A stretch of DNA of 64,000 bases from Oscillospiraceae bacterium (GTDB taxonomy: Bacteria > Bacillota > Clostridia > Oscillospirales > Ruminococcaceae): contig CAADVD010000018.1 of NCBI GenBank assembly GCA_900752435.1, positions 1 to 64,000 of the forward strand, given 5' to 3'. The notes beneath the pieces were generated by a model that saw nothing but the letters and a program-made list of their open reading frames with translations, did no database searches and was not told where the DNA came from. Shown here in pieces: positions 33,991 through 42,070 of the stretch (the stretch's first letter is position 1; each line of letters begins with the position of its first letter). A program made the translations under genes and the position numbers.

Positions 33991-34314
33991 CTAAATCTTT
34001 TCAAAACGTTCCACGTTGGTCACAAAAATGGTAGCGCCGCCAACAGTTACTTCCACAGGGAACGGCGTATAAGAACCCAATCCATACGTTGCCGAAGACG
34101 GTACCATTTGTTTTCTCTTCTTGCTATTGGCCTTGATGACGTCAATGACGGCATCCACGTTTTCATCTTCTGTACACACCATAAAAGTCGTATTTCCCGA
34201 CATTAAAAAGCCGCCGGTACTGGCCAGCTTCGTTGCAAAAAAGCCATTTTTCGTCAATTGTTTGGACACCACAACACTGTCATCATCGCTTACGATCGCA
34301 TACACCAATTTCAT
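33991..34314 (-). CDS. darA: Cyclic di-AMP receptor DarA (PstA/YaaQ family)
   Basis: A 107-aa PII-like trimeric protein that binds cyclic di-AMP. It begins MKLVYAIVSDDDS, has the T-loop region LASTGGFLMSGNTTFMVCTEDE, and ends VTVGGATIFVTNVERFEKI, all typical of DarA. It is a signalling protein whose output partner is unknown. Start ATG follows GGGAGGTCATCTGCT. Its presence between the decarboxylase and holB matches Bacillus, except that tmk is absent. Confidence 0.93.
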   Translation of the reverse strand: MKLVYAIVSDDDSVVVSKQLTKNGFFATKLASTGGFLMSGNTTFMVCTEDENVDAVIDVIKANSKKRKQMVPSSATYGLGSYTPFPVEVTVGGATIFVTNVERFEKI

Positions 34315-34347
34315 AGCAGATGACCTCCCGTTTCCTGTAAGATGCTT

Positions 34348-35694
34348 CTATTTTACCACTTTCAGCGAAAGATTTCCACCATTTTTGCAAATATTTTTTA
34401 TCTGTTTTGTTACCTGCTCACCCGGCATCACCACCGGAACGCCCGGCGGACACGCCGCAACGGTCTGCGCCGCAATGCGCCCCACTGCTTGTTCCACCGA
34501 AATTTCTTCCGCCTTCATCCAATACGCCTCATGCGGAAACAATTTTTGCGGCGGCAATGTGTACGCACAGCAAGCAGCTTCTTGTTTTGGCTTCTTCGGA
34601 AGCTGCTTCAACGCCTGCAGCAGCGCACCAACGTCCGTCTCTGTATGAAACGGCGACAACAGCAACACAGCATAGGAATCACTGTAATATTCACATTCTA
34701 TATGATGCTTCATCGTATGCATACGAAATTCATCACCGCTCAAGCCCAAACAATGCAAATCAATCGTCAGCTTAGCAAAATCAACTGGATTGCGCAAGTG
34801 CGGAATCTGTTCCCTCGTCAGCTCCTCCCGAATCCCCTGCATCATCTTTTTCAAACGCGCAAAATCTTCTTCCGCACAGTCAGACAAATAACGATTACAC
34901 AAATCCAACGACTGCAAAATCAGATAAGACGGACTGGTAGAACCAAAAAGGTTCATCGTCAGTTTGGCTTCTTCTTTGGTAAATGGACAGCATTCTCCCA
35001 AATGCAAATATGCGCCCCCTGTCAGAACGGGCAGTGTTTTATGCGCGCTGTCACAACACATGGTAACCCCTTGTTGAAGCGGGTGAACATTCTCTCCGGT
35101 AAATCGGAGATAAGCACCATGCGCATTGTCGCACAGCAGCGGTACGCCAGCGCGCCCGCATTCTTCCGCAATTCTTCCAATCTCCGCCGTATTCCCCAAA
35201 TAATCGGGTGAAGTGATGTAAACAGCCGCGGCATCGGGATGAGCGCGAAGCGCCTGTTCCACCTGCTCCGGCGTAATGCGTCCACAAACGCCATAGGCGT
35301 CGCACTGCTCAGGCAGCAGCCAAACCGGTTCCAACCCAAGCAAAATACAGGCATGAACAAAAGCCATGTGCGCATTGCGTCCAGCAATGATTTTCTTCCC
35401 GCGGCGCGCAGCGAGAGCCAACATCGTCTGAATGCACAGAGTAGAACCCTCCGTAGAATAAAGGGTGTCGCGTGCGCCGAACAGCGCCGCCGCGTTTTGC
35501 TCCGATTGCCCGATGATGCCGTCGGCTTCAAAAAGAGCGTCCGCACCGGTGATTTCCGTAATGTCATAAGCATACATGGAAGCAAGCGGATGCTTCAAAT
35601 AAGGAGATTTCCCCTTATGTCCAGGCATAAAAAAACGATGTGTATCAGTTTGATTCAGCGATTGCACAAAATCGCAAATTGGCGTATTCGTGAT
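34348..35694 (-). CDS. Orn/Lys/Arg decarboxylase family protein (YaaO/SpeA-like)
   Basis: A PLP-dependent basic amino acid decarboxylase of fold type I, about 448 aa. It opens with FFMPGHKGKSPY, has the PLP lysine in CDSAHKTLPVLTGGAYLH and ends with the small C-terminal domain. Product could be agmatine, cadaverine or putrescine. The start is odd: no ATG, GTG or TTG has a usable site. A perfect AAAGGAG lies 8 bases before an ATC codon at 35694. The only other in-frame starts are a GTG inside that site and a TTG that overlaps the promoter -10 box. I annotate the ATC. Confidence 0.85.
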   Translation of the reverse strand: MTNTPICDFVQSLNQTDTHRFFMPGHKGKSPYLKHPLASMYAYDITEITGADALFEADGIIGQSEQNAAALFGARDTLYSTEGSTLCIQTMLALAARRGKKIIAGRNAHMAFVHACILLGLEPVWLLPEQCDAYGVCGRITPEQVEQALRAHPDAAAVYITSPDYLGNTAEIGRIAEECGRAGVPLLCDNAHGAYLRFTGENVHPLQQGVTMCCDSAHKTLPVLTGGAYLHLGECCPFTKEEAKLTMNLFGSTSPSYLILQSLDLCNRYLSDCAEEDFARLKKMMQGIREELTREQIPHLRNPVDFAKLTIDLHCLGLSGDEFRMHTMKHHIECEYYSDSYAVLLLSPFHTETDVGALLQALKQLPKKPKQEAACCAYTLPPQKLFPHEAYWMKAEEISVEQAVGRIAAQTVAACPPGVPVVMPGEQVTKQIKNICKNGGNLSLKVVK

Positions 35695-35724
35695 AGAACG
35701 CACTCCTTTTTCAATCGGTTGAAC

Positions 35725-35752
35725 CAATTATAGCATATTCTTGTTATTTTGT
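35725..35752 (-). promoter_or_regulatory. Promoter of the decarboxylase-darA-holB-ricT operon
   Basis: On the minus strand GTGACA, a 17-base spacer and TATAAT. Transcription would start a few bases beyond the -10 box, leaving a leader of about 25 bases before the ribosome binding site AAAGGAG. Confidence 0.7.
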
Positions 35753-35927
35753 CACAATTCGATGGTTTACGATAACTGACACAATTTCTTCCTGTGAAAA
35801 TTTGCAGATTCTTAAAAAACTTGCCCTATAACCTTTGACAAACCCTGTATAATGATGGTATGCTTATTTGAAGAAAATGACATTCCGGTTACAATTGTTT
35901 GACTTTCCAGCAGAGGAGACTTTACAG

Positions 35928-36866
35928 ATGTTGAAGAGAAATTTAAAACTGATGAAATTTTACAGCGGCCCCACAATACGCTTCGCAGTCCGTCCCTATC
36001 AAAAGTCAATACGCACCATGCAATCCATCTCCATTGACGTAAACAATTCACTTGAAACGCCAATCCCTTCCAAGCGTCCTGCCAAACAGAAGAAAGCTGT
36101 AAAAAAGCGAAAATCCGTTAATCTTCGTCCCATTGTTGTCTGCCTGATTGGAATACTATTGCTGATAATTCTGCTCATCTGGTACATTTTTCAATCGCTC
36201 AAGCCGGTTTCACCGTCTGCTCCAACTGCCAGTCAGCAATCCGCCCAAGCATCCGGTACAACAAACTCCGGTCTGCGTACCGACATTGACCCGGACGCAT
36301 GGAATCTAATGCTGGTCAACAGCACTCATCCCATCGACGAAACGTATGCGCCAACCACCAAATCGATTAACGGCGAAGAAGAAGTGGACGAGCGTATTTA
36401 CGATGCCACCATGGAGATGCTCCAAGCGGCAGAAGATGAAGGCTACTCCTTGCTGGTATGCTCCGCTTACCGCCCCTATGACTTGCAGGTGCGCCTATTT
36501 AATGAACAAATCGACAGCGTCATGAGCACACAAGACGTGAGTGAGGAAGAAGCACGGGAAATTGCCGGTACGGTCGTGGCTGTTCCGGGAACCAGTGAGC
36601 ATCAGACCGGTCTTTCCATGGATATCGTGACAATGGATCACCAAACACTGGATGAAGAAGTTCTGCAAACTCCAGAAATTCAATGGCTGTACAACAATTG
36701 CCACAAATTTGGCTTTATCGTCCGTTATCCGCAAAATAAGATGAACGAAACCGGCATCATCTATGAACCATGGCATTACCGCTATGTCGGTATCGAAGCG
36801 GCCACCGAAATTATGACGCGCGGCATTACGTTGGAAGAATACTTGGCGGAAGCAGGCGTTGAATAA
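35928..36866 (+). CDS. VanY/LdcB-type D-alanyl-D-alanine carboxypeptidase (peptidase M15B)
   Basis: A zinc peptidase that trims D-alanine from peptidoglycan stem peptides, 312 aa. A basic cytoplasmic N-terminus of about 70 residues precedes one membrane segment (VVCLIGILLLIILLIWYIF), then a Ser/Ala/Pro linker and the outside catalytic domain: SAYRPYDLQVRLFNEQI, zinc motif GTSEHQTGLSMDIV and EPWHYRYVG. It should be a signal-anchored cell-wall enzyme. The ATG at 35928 follows AGAGGAGACTTTACAG; the long basic tail before the membrane segment is unusual for the family. No resistance genes surround it. Confidence 0.88.
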   Translation: MLKRNLKLMKFYSGPTIRFAVRPYQKSIRTMQSISIDVNNSLETPIPSKRPAKQKKAVKKRKSVNLRPIVVCLIGILLLIILLIWYIFQSLKPVSPSAPTASQQSAQASGTTNSGLRTDIDPDAWNLMLVNSTHPIDETYAPTTKSINGEEEVDERIYDATMEMLQAAEDEGYSLLVCSAYRPYDLQVRLFNEQIDSVMSTQDVSEEEAREIAGTVVAVPGTSEHQTGLSMDIVTMDHQTLDEEVLQTPEIQWLYNNCHKFGFIVRYPQNKMNETGIIYEPWHYRYVGIEAATEIMTRGITLEEYLAEAGVE

Positions 36867-36881
36867 ATTTCCTAAAAAGTA

Positions 36882-36910
36882 TTGACAAATTTTCAATTTT
36901 GCACTATAGT
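36882..36910 (+). promoter_or_regulatory. Promoter of the T-box/trpB unit
   Basis: TTGACA (36882-36887), 17 bases and TATAGT (36905-36910), immediately upstream of the T-box leader. Confidence 0.8.
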
Positions 36911-36938
36911 GTTAACAATAACCAAATTAATCAAACCG

Positions 36939-37256
36939 ATGATGAAGAAGAGTACGTTTTGACATTCGATTCACAGAGAGCCGCAGATGGTGGAAATGCG
37001 GCAATGGAAGCAAAGCAGAATGGACTTCGGAGGGCAGGACGAACTGCTTTTGCACAGTAGTACCTGACGGGAACTCCTCCCGTTATACGTTTGACTCTTG
37101 GCCAAACAAGGAGAGCATATGCTGGTATGCAAAAATGAGTGGATGTATGCTTTCGAATACATCAAATTGGGTGGCACCGCAGAAGCTTTTATAAGCCTTT
37201 GTCCCGATGATTTATGTTTTATTTTACAACATGGTCACCGGAACAAAGGCTTTTTA
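36939..37256 (+). ncRNA. T-box leader, tryptophan-specific by its specifier
   Basis: A tRNA-sensing leader. The elements in order are GATGAAGAAGAGTA (36939-36952), AGAGAG (36975-36980), GGTGGAA (36989-36995), the specifier TGG (37021-37023) in CAGAA-TGG-ACTTCGG, and the T-box TGGGTGGCACCGC (37168-37180). It ends with a terminator in which AAGCCTTTGT pairs with ACAAAGGCTT plus TTT (37193-37256). The UGG specifier fits a tryptophan gene downstream. Uncharged tRNA-Trp should prevent termination and raise trpB expression. Confidence 0.92.
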
Positions 37257-37301
37257 TCTGCTCAATTCCGATGACCGCACTTAAGAAAGGGGAAATCACC
37301 A

Positions 37302-38681
37302 ATGGCAAAAATTCCACACAGACTGTATTTATCCGAAGATCAAATGCCGAAGCAATGGTACAATCTTCGCGCAGACATGAAAGAACAGCCCGACCCGCTC
37401 ATCAACCCGGCGACCATGAAACCGGCAGTGGAAGAGGATCTCTATCCGGTGTTCTGCAAAAAGCTGGCTCACCAGGAGATGGATGCCGAAACCCGCTACA
37501 TCGACATTCCAGAAGAAGTTCAGGAGATGTATAAAATCTACCGCCCTTCCCCACTGATTCGCGCCTATAATTTAGAAAAAGCACTGGGAACACCGGCGAA
37601 AATTTACTACAAATTTGAAGGTAACAACACCTCCGGAAGTCATAAACTGAATTCTGCAATTGCTCAGGCATACTATGCCAAAGATCAGGGATTGACCAGC
37701 CTAACCACAGAAACCGGCGCCGGTCAATGGGGCACAGCGCTTTCGGAGGCTTGCTCCTATTTTGGCATCCCGCTGACGGTATTCATGGTTAAAGTATCGT
37801 ATGAACAGAAGCCGTTCCGCAAAGCCGTAATGGAAACCTTTGACGGCCATGTCATTGCCAGCCCATCCATGACCACCAACGTTGGGCGTAAAATTTTGGC
37901 AGAAAATCCGAATACCACCGGCAGTCTGGGCTGTGCGATTTCCGAAGCTGTGGAAAAAGCTGTGTCTACCGAAGGATGCCGCTATGTGCTGGGTTCGGTA
38001 CTCAATCAGGTGCTGCTGCATCAATCCATCATCGGACTGGAATCCAAAACAGCCATGGAAATGCTGGATGAATATCCGGATGTGGTTGTCGGCTGTGCAG
38101 GCGGCGGCTCCAATTTGGGCGGCTTAATTGCGCCGTTTATGCAGGATAAGCTGACCGGAAAAGCCAATCCACGCTTCGTGGCAGTGGAACCGGCATCCTG
38201 TCCTTCCCTGACGCGCGGCCGCTATGCATATGACTTCTGCGATACCGGAAAAATCACGCCAATGGCGAAGATGTACACACTGGGCTCTGGCTTCATTCCG
38301 TCCGCCAACCATGCAGGCGGCTTGCGCTATCATGGCATGTCGCCGATTCTGTCCAAACTGTATCACGACGGCTATATGGAAGCGGTATCCTATGAACAGA
38401 CCAAAGTATTTGAAGCGGCAAAACTGTTTGCAAAAGTGGAAACCATTTTGCCGGCTCCAGAATCCTCCCATGCCATCAAAGGCGCCATCGATGAAGCGCT
38501 GAAATGCAAGGAAACCGGCGAAGCGAAGACGATTTTGTTTGGTTTGACCGGTACGGGTTACTTTGATATGACCGCGTATGATTCGTTTAACAAAGGAACC
38601 ATGACCGACTATATCCCAACCGATGAGGATTTGCAAAAAGGCTTTGACAGCCTGCCGAAAATCCCGGGAATTCAGGAGTAA
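37302..38681 (+). CDS. TrpB2-type tryptophan synthase beta chain
   Basis: A PLP enzyme of 459 aa that joins indole and serine to tryptophan. It is longer than TrpB1 (about 400 aa) and has the TrpB2 form. PLP lysine K115 lies in NTSGSHKLNSA, and ETGAGQWG (137-144), GCAGGGSNLGG and the C-terminal GLTGTGYFD are clear. There is no trpA or other trp gene beside it, so it may use free indole taken up from outside, or TrpA may be encoded elsewhere. The T-box directly upstream ties it to tryptophan supply. The ATG follows GAAAGGGGAAATCACCA. Confidence 0.92.
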   Translation: MAKIPHRLYLSEDQMPKQWYNLRADMKEQPDPLINPATMKPAVEEDLYPVFCKKLAHQEMDAETRYIDIPEEVQEMYKIYRPSPLIRAYNLEKALGTPAKIYYKFEGNNTSGSHKLNSAIAQAYYAKDQGLTSLTTETGAGQWGTALSEACSYFGIPLTVFMVKVSYEQKPFRKAVMETFDGHVIASPSMTTNVGRKILAENPNTTGSLGCAISEAVEKAVSTEGCRYVLGSVLNQVLLHQSIIGLESKTAMEMLDEYPDVVVGCAGGGSNLGGLIAPFMQDKLTGKANPRFVAVEPASCPSLTRGRYAYDFCDTGKITPMAKMYTLGSGFIPSANHAGGLRYHGMSPILSKLYHDGYMEAVSYEQTKVFEAAKLFAKVETILPAPESSHAIKGAIDEALKCKETGEAKTILFGLTGTGYFDMTAYDSFNKGTMTDYIPTDEDLQKGFDSLPKIPGIQE

Positions 38682-38693
38682 ACGTTTTGTATT

Positions 38694-38733
38694 GCAAAAG
38701 CAGATGTCAAATAAACTTGGCATCTGCTTTTGT
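38694..38733 (+). terminator. Terminator after trpB
   Basis: CAAAAGCAGATG pairs with CATCTGCTTTTG, with the loop between. It starts 13 bases after the stop codon. Confidence 0.85.
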
Positions 38734-38896
38734 TGCATCGCAGAAAAGCTTTTTTCCGAATAGAATGAGTACTTTCCCACAATGACCTTAGTCAAAACCA
38801 ATAAAACCATCCCATTGCATCTTTTTCACTTTGCAACTTTTTCTAAAATCCCTTTTTTCCGGTACATGGAACTACAACTTTTCCTCTATCCTATGC

Positions 38897-38922
38897 TATA
38901 ATAATAGAGAAGCAGAAAGGAG
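38897..38922 (+). promoter_or_regulatory. Probable -10 box and ribosome binding site of the lipase-MoxR block
   Basis: TATAAT (38897-38902) is a perfect -10 box, but the expected -35 position holds only ACAACT, so an activator may be needed. AAAGGAG follows, and the GTG start of the first gene comes 11 bases later. Confidence 0.5.
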
Positions 38923-38933
38923 ATGAGCCGACT

Positions 38934-39698
38934 GTGCTGAAAAAATGGAAACAAGGGCGAGAGGACTGGCGTGCTTTTGTGGCGCGCGTACATGAAGTTT
39001 ATGGCAAAAAAGAAGAACCAGGCGTACATACTTATCACTGCGTGACCGATATGGCTTATCTGTGTACCACCAGCGTTGGAAAACCGGACATTGGCTGCAT
39101 TGGTGTTGTTCCAGCACAACTGGAACGAGATGGAATCATAACCGAAGTCTATCTGATTTCGCTTGCCGGAACGGAATTTGTCAAAAATCAAGCCACGAAT
39201 ATCGGAACGGATTTTCGTGTAGCCTTTGAACGCGACAATGCGTATCTGCGCGCCATTGTCAAAGCAATCACGGAAAACATTCCGCAAGGAGCCACTCTCT
39301 TTTTTGTCGGCATCAGTCTGGGGGGCATGGTTTCCCAACAAGCGGCGGCGGATGAACGGCTAAAAAGCCGGTACAACATTCTGCATGTGCTGGCAGTGGG
39401 TTCGCCACTGATTTGTCCGGCCAATCGCATGGGAACGGTGCGCCGAATTGCAGATAAACGCGACTTAGTGCCTCATCTCAGTGTCGCCAGTGTTTTTCGT
39501 TCCAAACCCTACCGCAATGAGGAAGCAGTAGAAGACGGCGGCTACAAGTCCTTTGTGGGCGGTCATGCGCTCAGCTATGTGGATGCGGACGTCTGGAAAG
39601 ATTACGATGTACTGGGCTACAAAAACGGCAGTGCTTCCATCACCTACGACAACCGCAAATTAGTTTACTACTTCGCGCCGCTCCGTGAAAATCCATGA
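38934..39698 (+). CDS. Lipase-like alpha/beta hydrolase, first gene of a MoxR-VWA block
   Basis: A cytoplasmic protein of 254 aa (no signal peptide) that looks like the class 3 lipase fold. The nucleophile elbow is GIS128LGGM, the likely acid is D177 in DKRDLVP, and the likely histidine is H211 in GGHALSY, a correctly ordered triad. An oxyanion-type ISLAGTEF precedes it. Substrate is unknown; class 3 lipases cleave acylglycerols or other esters. The start is GTG behind AAAGGAG. It is followed by the leucine-rich-repeat, VWA and MoxR genes with almost no gaps, which implies one transcript and a shared task. Confidence 0.72.
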   Translation: MLKKWKQGREDWRAFVARVHEVYGKKEEPGVHTYHCVTDMAYLCTTSVGKPDIGCIGVVPAQLERDGIITEVYLISLAGTEFVKNQATNIGTDFRVAFERDNAYLRAIVKAITENIPQGATLFFVGISLGGMVSQQAAADERLKSRYNILHVLAVGSPLICPANRMGTVRRIADKRDLVPHLSVASVFRSKPYRNEEAVEDGGYKSFVGGHALSYVDADVWKDYDVLGYKNGSASITYDNRKLVYYFAPLRENP

Positions 39699-39723
39699 TA
39701 CTCTAAAGCGAGGTTCTCACAAC

Positions 39724-40722
39724 GTGAAATACCCCTTTCCCACCAAAATTCAATACCAAGCCGCAGAAGACGGCGCGCACCTTGTTCACTGTTGGAGCGA
39801 TGACGAAACCGTTTCCCTGCCGCCCCAGGTAAACGGCCTGCCGGTTACAGAAATCGATTCCTACGCCTTTTCTCTGACGGATTCGGCAGAGTATCACCGA
39901 GCACAAAAAAGAAATCTACAGACAGCACTGAAAGAAACCCTCTTTCATTCTTCCTCTTGTACGCCAATCGGCGGCGATCGACTGACCGCTGTGGAACTGC
40001 CGGACGGTGTCAAGGGTATTGGCGATTATACCTTTTACAATTGCCGGAACCTCCATTCGCTTCGCTTGACGGATTCCGTGTGTTCGATTGGCGACGGTGC
40101 TTTTAAAAATTGTGAGAAATTAACGGAAATTGTACTGACCTGCCAGTCCGGTTCAACAGTCTGTCTCCATCGGCTGGCGGCGGAAATTCAGCATGAAATG
40201 CAAGTGAGCATCCGCTATGGGAACAGCGATGATGCCGCATTGTGTGCTCGCCTAACCTTTCCAGCGTACTTTGAAGAGCATGTGGAAAATGGACCGGCTC
40301 GCATTTTTGAATGGTTTGCACATGGTTCCGGCTATCGCTACCGACAGTGCTTCCGCGACGGCAGCATTGACTATGAAAAGTACGATGCGCTCTTCCCCGC
40401 AGTTGTTTTGGAAGATCCTACCGGAGCGGCGGTGCGTATCGCGATGGGACGGTTACGCTTTCCCTATCAGTTGACAAGTTCACACCGCGCGGCTTACTGG
40501 GAGCATCTGCGGCAGTACAGCGCAGAAGCACTGCGCCCATTCATTCAGAGCGGTGACTTGGAAACCGTAGAATTTTTCACCGCTCAGCAATTGCTGACAG
40601 CAGAAAATGCAGAAGTGTTCCTCAAATTCGCCAGTCAGGCCAAGCAAGCGGAAATTTTAAGTTTTTTACTGGACTACCAACATCGGCATCTTCGCACCCA
40701 AGCCAAAACATTTGAACTATAA
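39724..40722 (+). CDS. Leucine-rich-repeat (BspA-like) cytoplasmic protein
   Basis: A 332-aa protein. Residues about 25-140 carry degenerate repeats of the LRR_5/BspA type (LPPQVNGLPVTEIDSYAF, LTAVELPDGVKGIGDYTFYNCRNLHSLRL, DSVCSIGDGAFKNCEKLTEIVL). The C-terminal half is mainly helical and may be ankyrin-like at its end. BspA-type proteins are often cell-surface, but this one has no signal peptide or anchor, so it should be an internal recognition protein. The GTG at 39724 follows AAGCGAGG. It lies between lipase and VWA genes, with a good AAAGGAGGG site between it and the latter. Confidence 0.7.
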   Translation: MKYPFPTKIQYQAAEDGAHLVHCWSDDETVSLPPQVNGLPVTEIDSYAFSLTDSAEYHRAQKRNLQTALKETLFHSSSCTPIGGDRLTAVELPDGVKGIGDYTFYNCRNLHSLRLTDSVCSIGDGAFKNCEKLTEIVLTCQSGSTVCLHRLAAEIQHEMQVSIRYGNSDDAALCARLTFPAYFEEHVENGPARIFEWFAHGSGYRYRQCFRDGSIDYEKYDALFPAVVLEDPTGAAVRIAMGRLRFPYQLTSSHRAAYWEHLRQYSAEALRPFIQSGDLETVEFFTAQQLLTAENAEVFLKFASQAKQAEILSFLLDYQHRHLRTQAKTFEL

Positions 40723-40734
40723 AGGAGGGCGCAT

Positions 40735-42066
40735 ATGGAGAAGGAATTGCAAAGCAAACTTCAGCATATCAGCGAACAAATTTTGAGCGCGTCGCGGAAT
40801 GAGCTGTATCTGCATATGCGCCATCTTGATTTGGCCTTGAGCGCGCTGTCTTATCAAATGAGCGCAGACACGGAATTTCTTGGAACAAACGGCGTACAAC
40901 TTTTGTACAATCCCCTTTTCCTAGTCAATCGATACACCAGAAATCGCATCTGGATCAATCACGCTTATCTGCATCTGGTGTTCCACTGTCTGTTCCGCCA
41001 TGTATTTAAGCAGGATGGACGCGAGTCCGGTTACTGGAATTTGGCCTGCGACATTGCGATGGAGTCCATCATCGATGAACTCGATCACAAGAGCGTCCGC
41101 CTTCCGCAGTCGCACAACCGGCGTGAGTGCTACCGCACCTTACGCGAATCGCTCAAGGTACTGACCGCAGAAGGCATTTATGAAGCACTCCGTGACAGGA
41201 ACTTATCCGATACGCAGTTTGATACTCTGTGCCGTGAATTTCTGGTCGATGACCATGCGCTTTGGCCATCCCCCAAGGAAATGCCGCAGCCGCAAATGCA
41301 GAGCCTAAACGACCGCTGGCAGGACATCAGCGAAAAAACACAGACCAATCTGGAAACCTTCTCTAAGGAGGCAGAAACCGCCTCCAACAGCGTGCTTCAT
41401 CACTTAAAAATCGAGCATCGCGAACGATACGACTACCGAAGCTTTCTGCGGAAATTTGCCGTGCTCAAAGAGGATTTGCAAATTGACGACGATGCGTTTG
41501 ATTACGGCTTTTACACCTACGGCATGCAATTGTACGGCAATACGCCGCTGATTGAACCGCAGGAATTCAAAGAGGTATCCAAAATTGAAGAATTTGTCAT
41601 TGCCATTGATACGTCGATGTCCTGTTCCGGCGAGCTGGTCAAATCCTTTTTGGAGGAGACATACAGCATCTTAAAGGAATCGGAAAGCTTTTTCCGCAAG
41701 GTGAATATCCATATCATACAGTGCGATGAGAAAATTCAATCCGACCGAAAAATTACCTGCGAACAGGATTTGCGGCAGTATATGGACGATTTCACACTCA
41801 AGGGAAATGGCGGTACGGACTTTCGCCCGGTGTTTGATTATGTGGACAAGCTGTTGGCTGAACAAGCCTTTTATCGGTTGAAAGGGCTGCTCTACTTTAC
41901 GGACGGACACGGGGAATATCCGAAACGATGTCCGCGCTACGACACCGCTTTTGTGTTTATGCAAGACGACTACACGGACGCCCAAGTTCCGCCATGGGCG
42001 ATGAAATTGATTGTCGATCGAAACGATTTACGCCATGCTCCGGTTCATCCGGAAAAGAGGAGTTAA
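40735..42066 (+). CDS. VWA protein with inactive-looking DUF2201 metallopeptidase domain
   Basis: A 443-aa protein with two parts. Residues 1-230 resemble the putative metallopeptidase domain found on MoxR-associated VWA proteins: HAYLH80LVFH84CLFRH89. The catalytic glutamate expected after the first histidine is leucine, so it may bind zinc but probably does not cleave. The C-terminal half is a VWA domain with a complete metal-ion-dependent adhesion site: DTSMS, GGTDF and FTDGHGE. MoxR ATPases act on VWA partners of this kind as chaperones or metal-insertion machines. The ATG follows AAAGGAGGGCGCAT, and its stop is 4 bases before the moxR ATG. Confidence 0.8.
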   Translation: MEKELQSKLQHISEQILSASRNELYLHMRHLDLALSALSYQMSADTEFLGTNGVQLLYNPLFLVNRYTRNRIWINHAYLHLVFHCLFRHVFKQDGRESGYWNLACDIAMESIIDELDHKSVRLPQSHNRRECYRTLRESLKVLTAEGIYEALRDRNLSDTQFDTLCREFLVDDHALWPSPKEMPQPQMQSLNDRWQDISEKTQTNLETFSKEAETASNSVLHHLKIEHRERYDYRSFLRKFAVLKEDLQIDDDAFDYGFYTYGMQLYGNTPLIEPQEFKEVSKIEEFVIAIDTSMSCSGELVKSFLEETYSILKESESFFRKVNIHIIQCDEKIQSDRKITCEQDLRQYMDDFTLKGNGGTDFRPVFDYVDKLLAEQAFYRLKGLLYFTDGHGEYPKRCPRYDTAFVFMQDDYTDAQVPPWAMKLIVDRNDLRHAPVHPEKRS

Positions 42067-42070
42067 GCAA

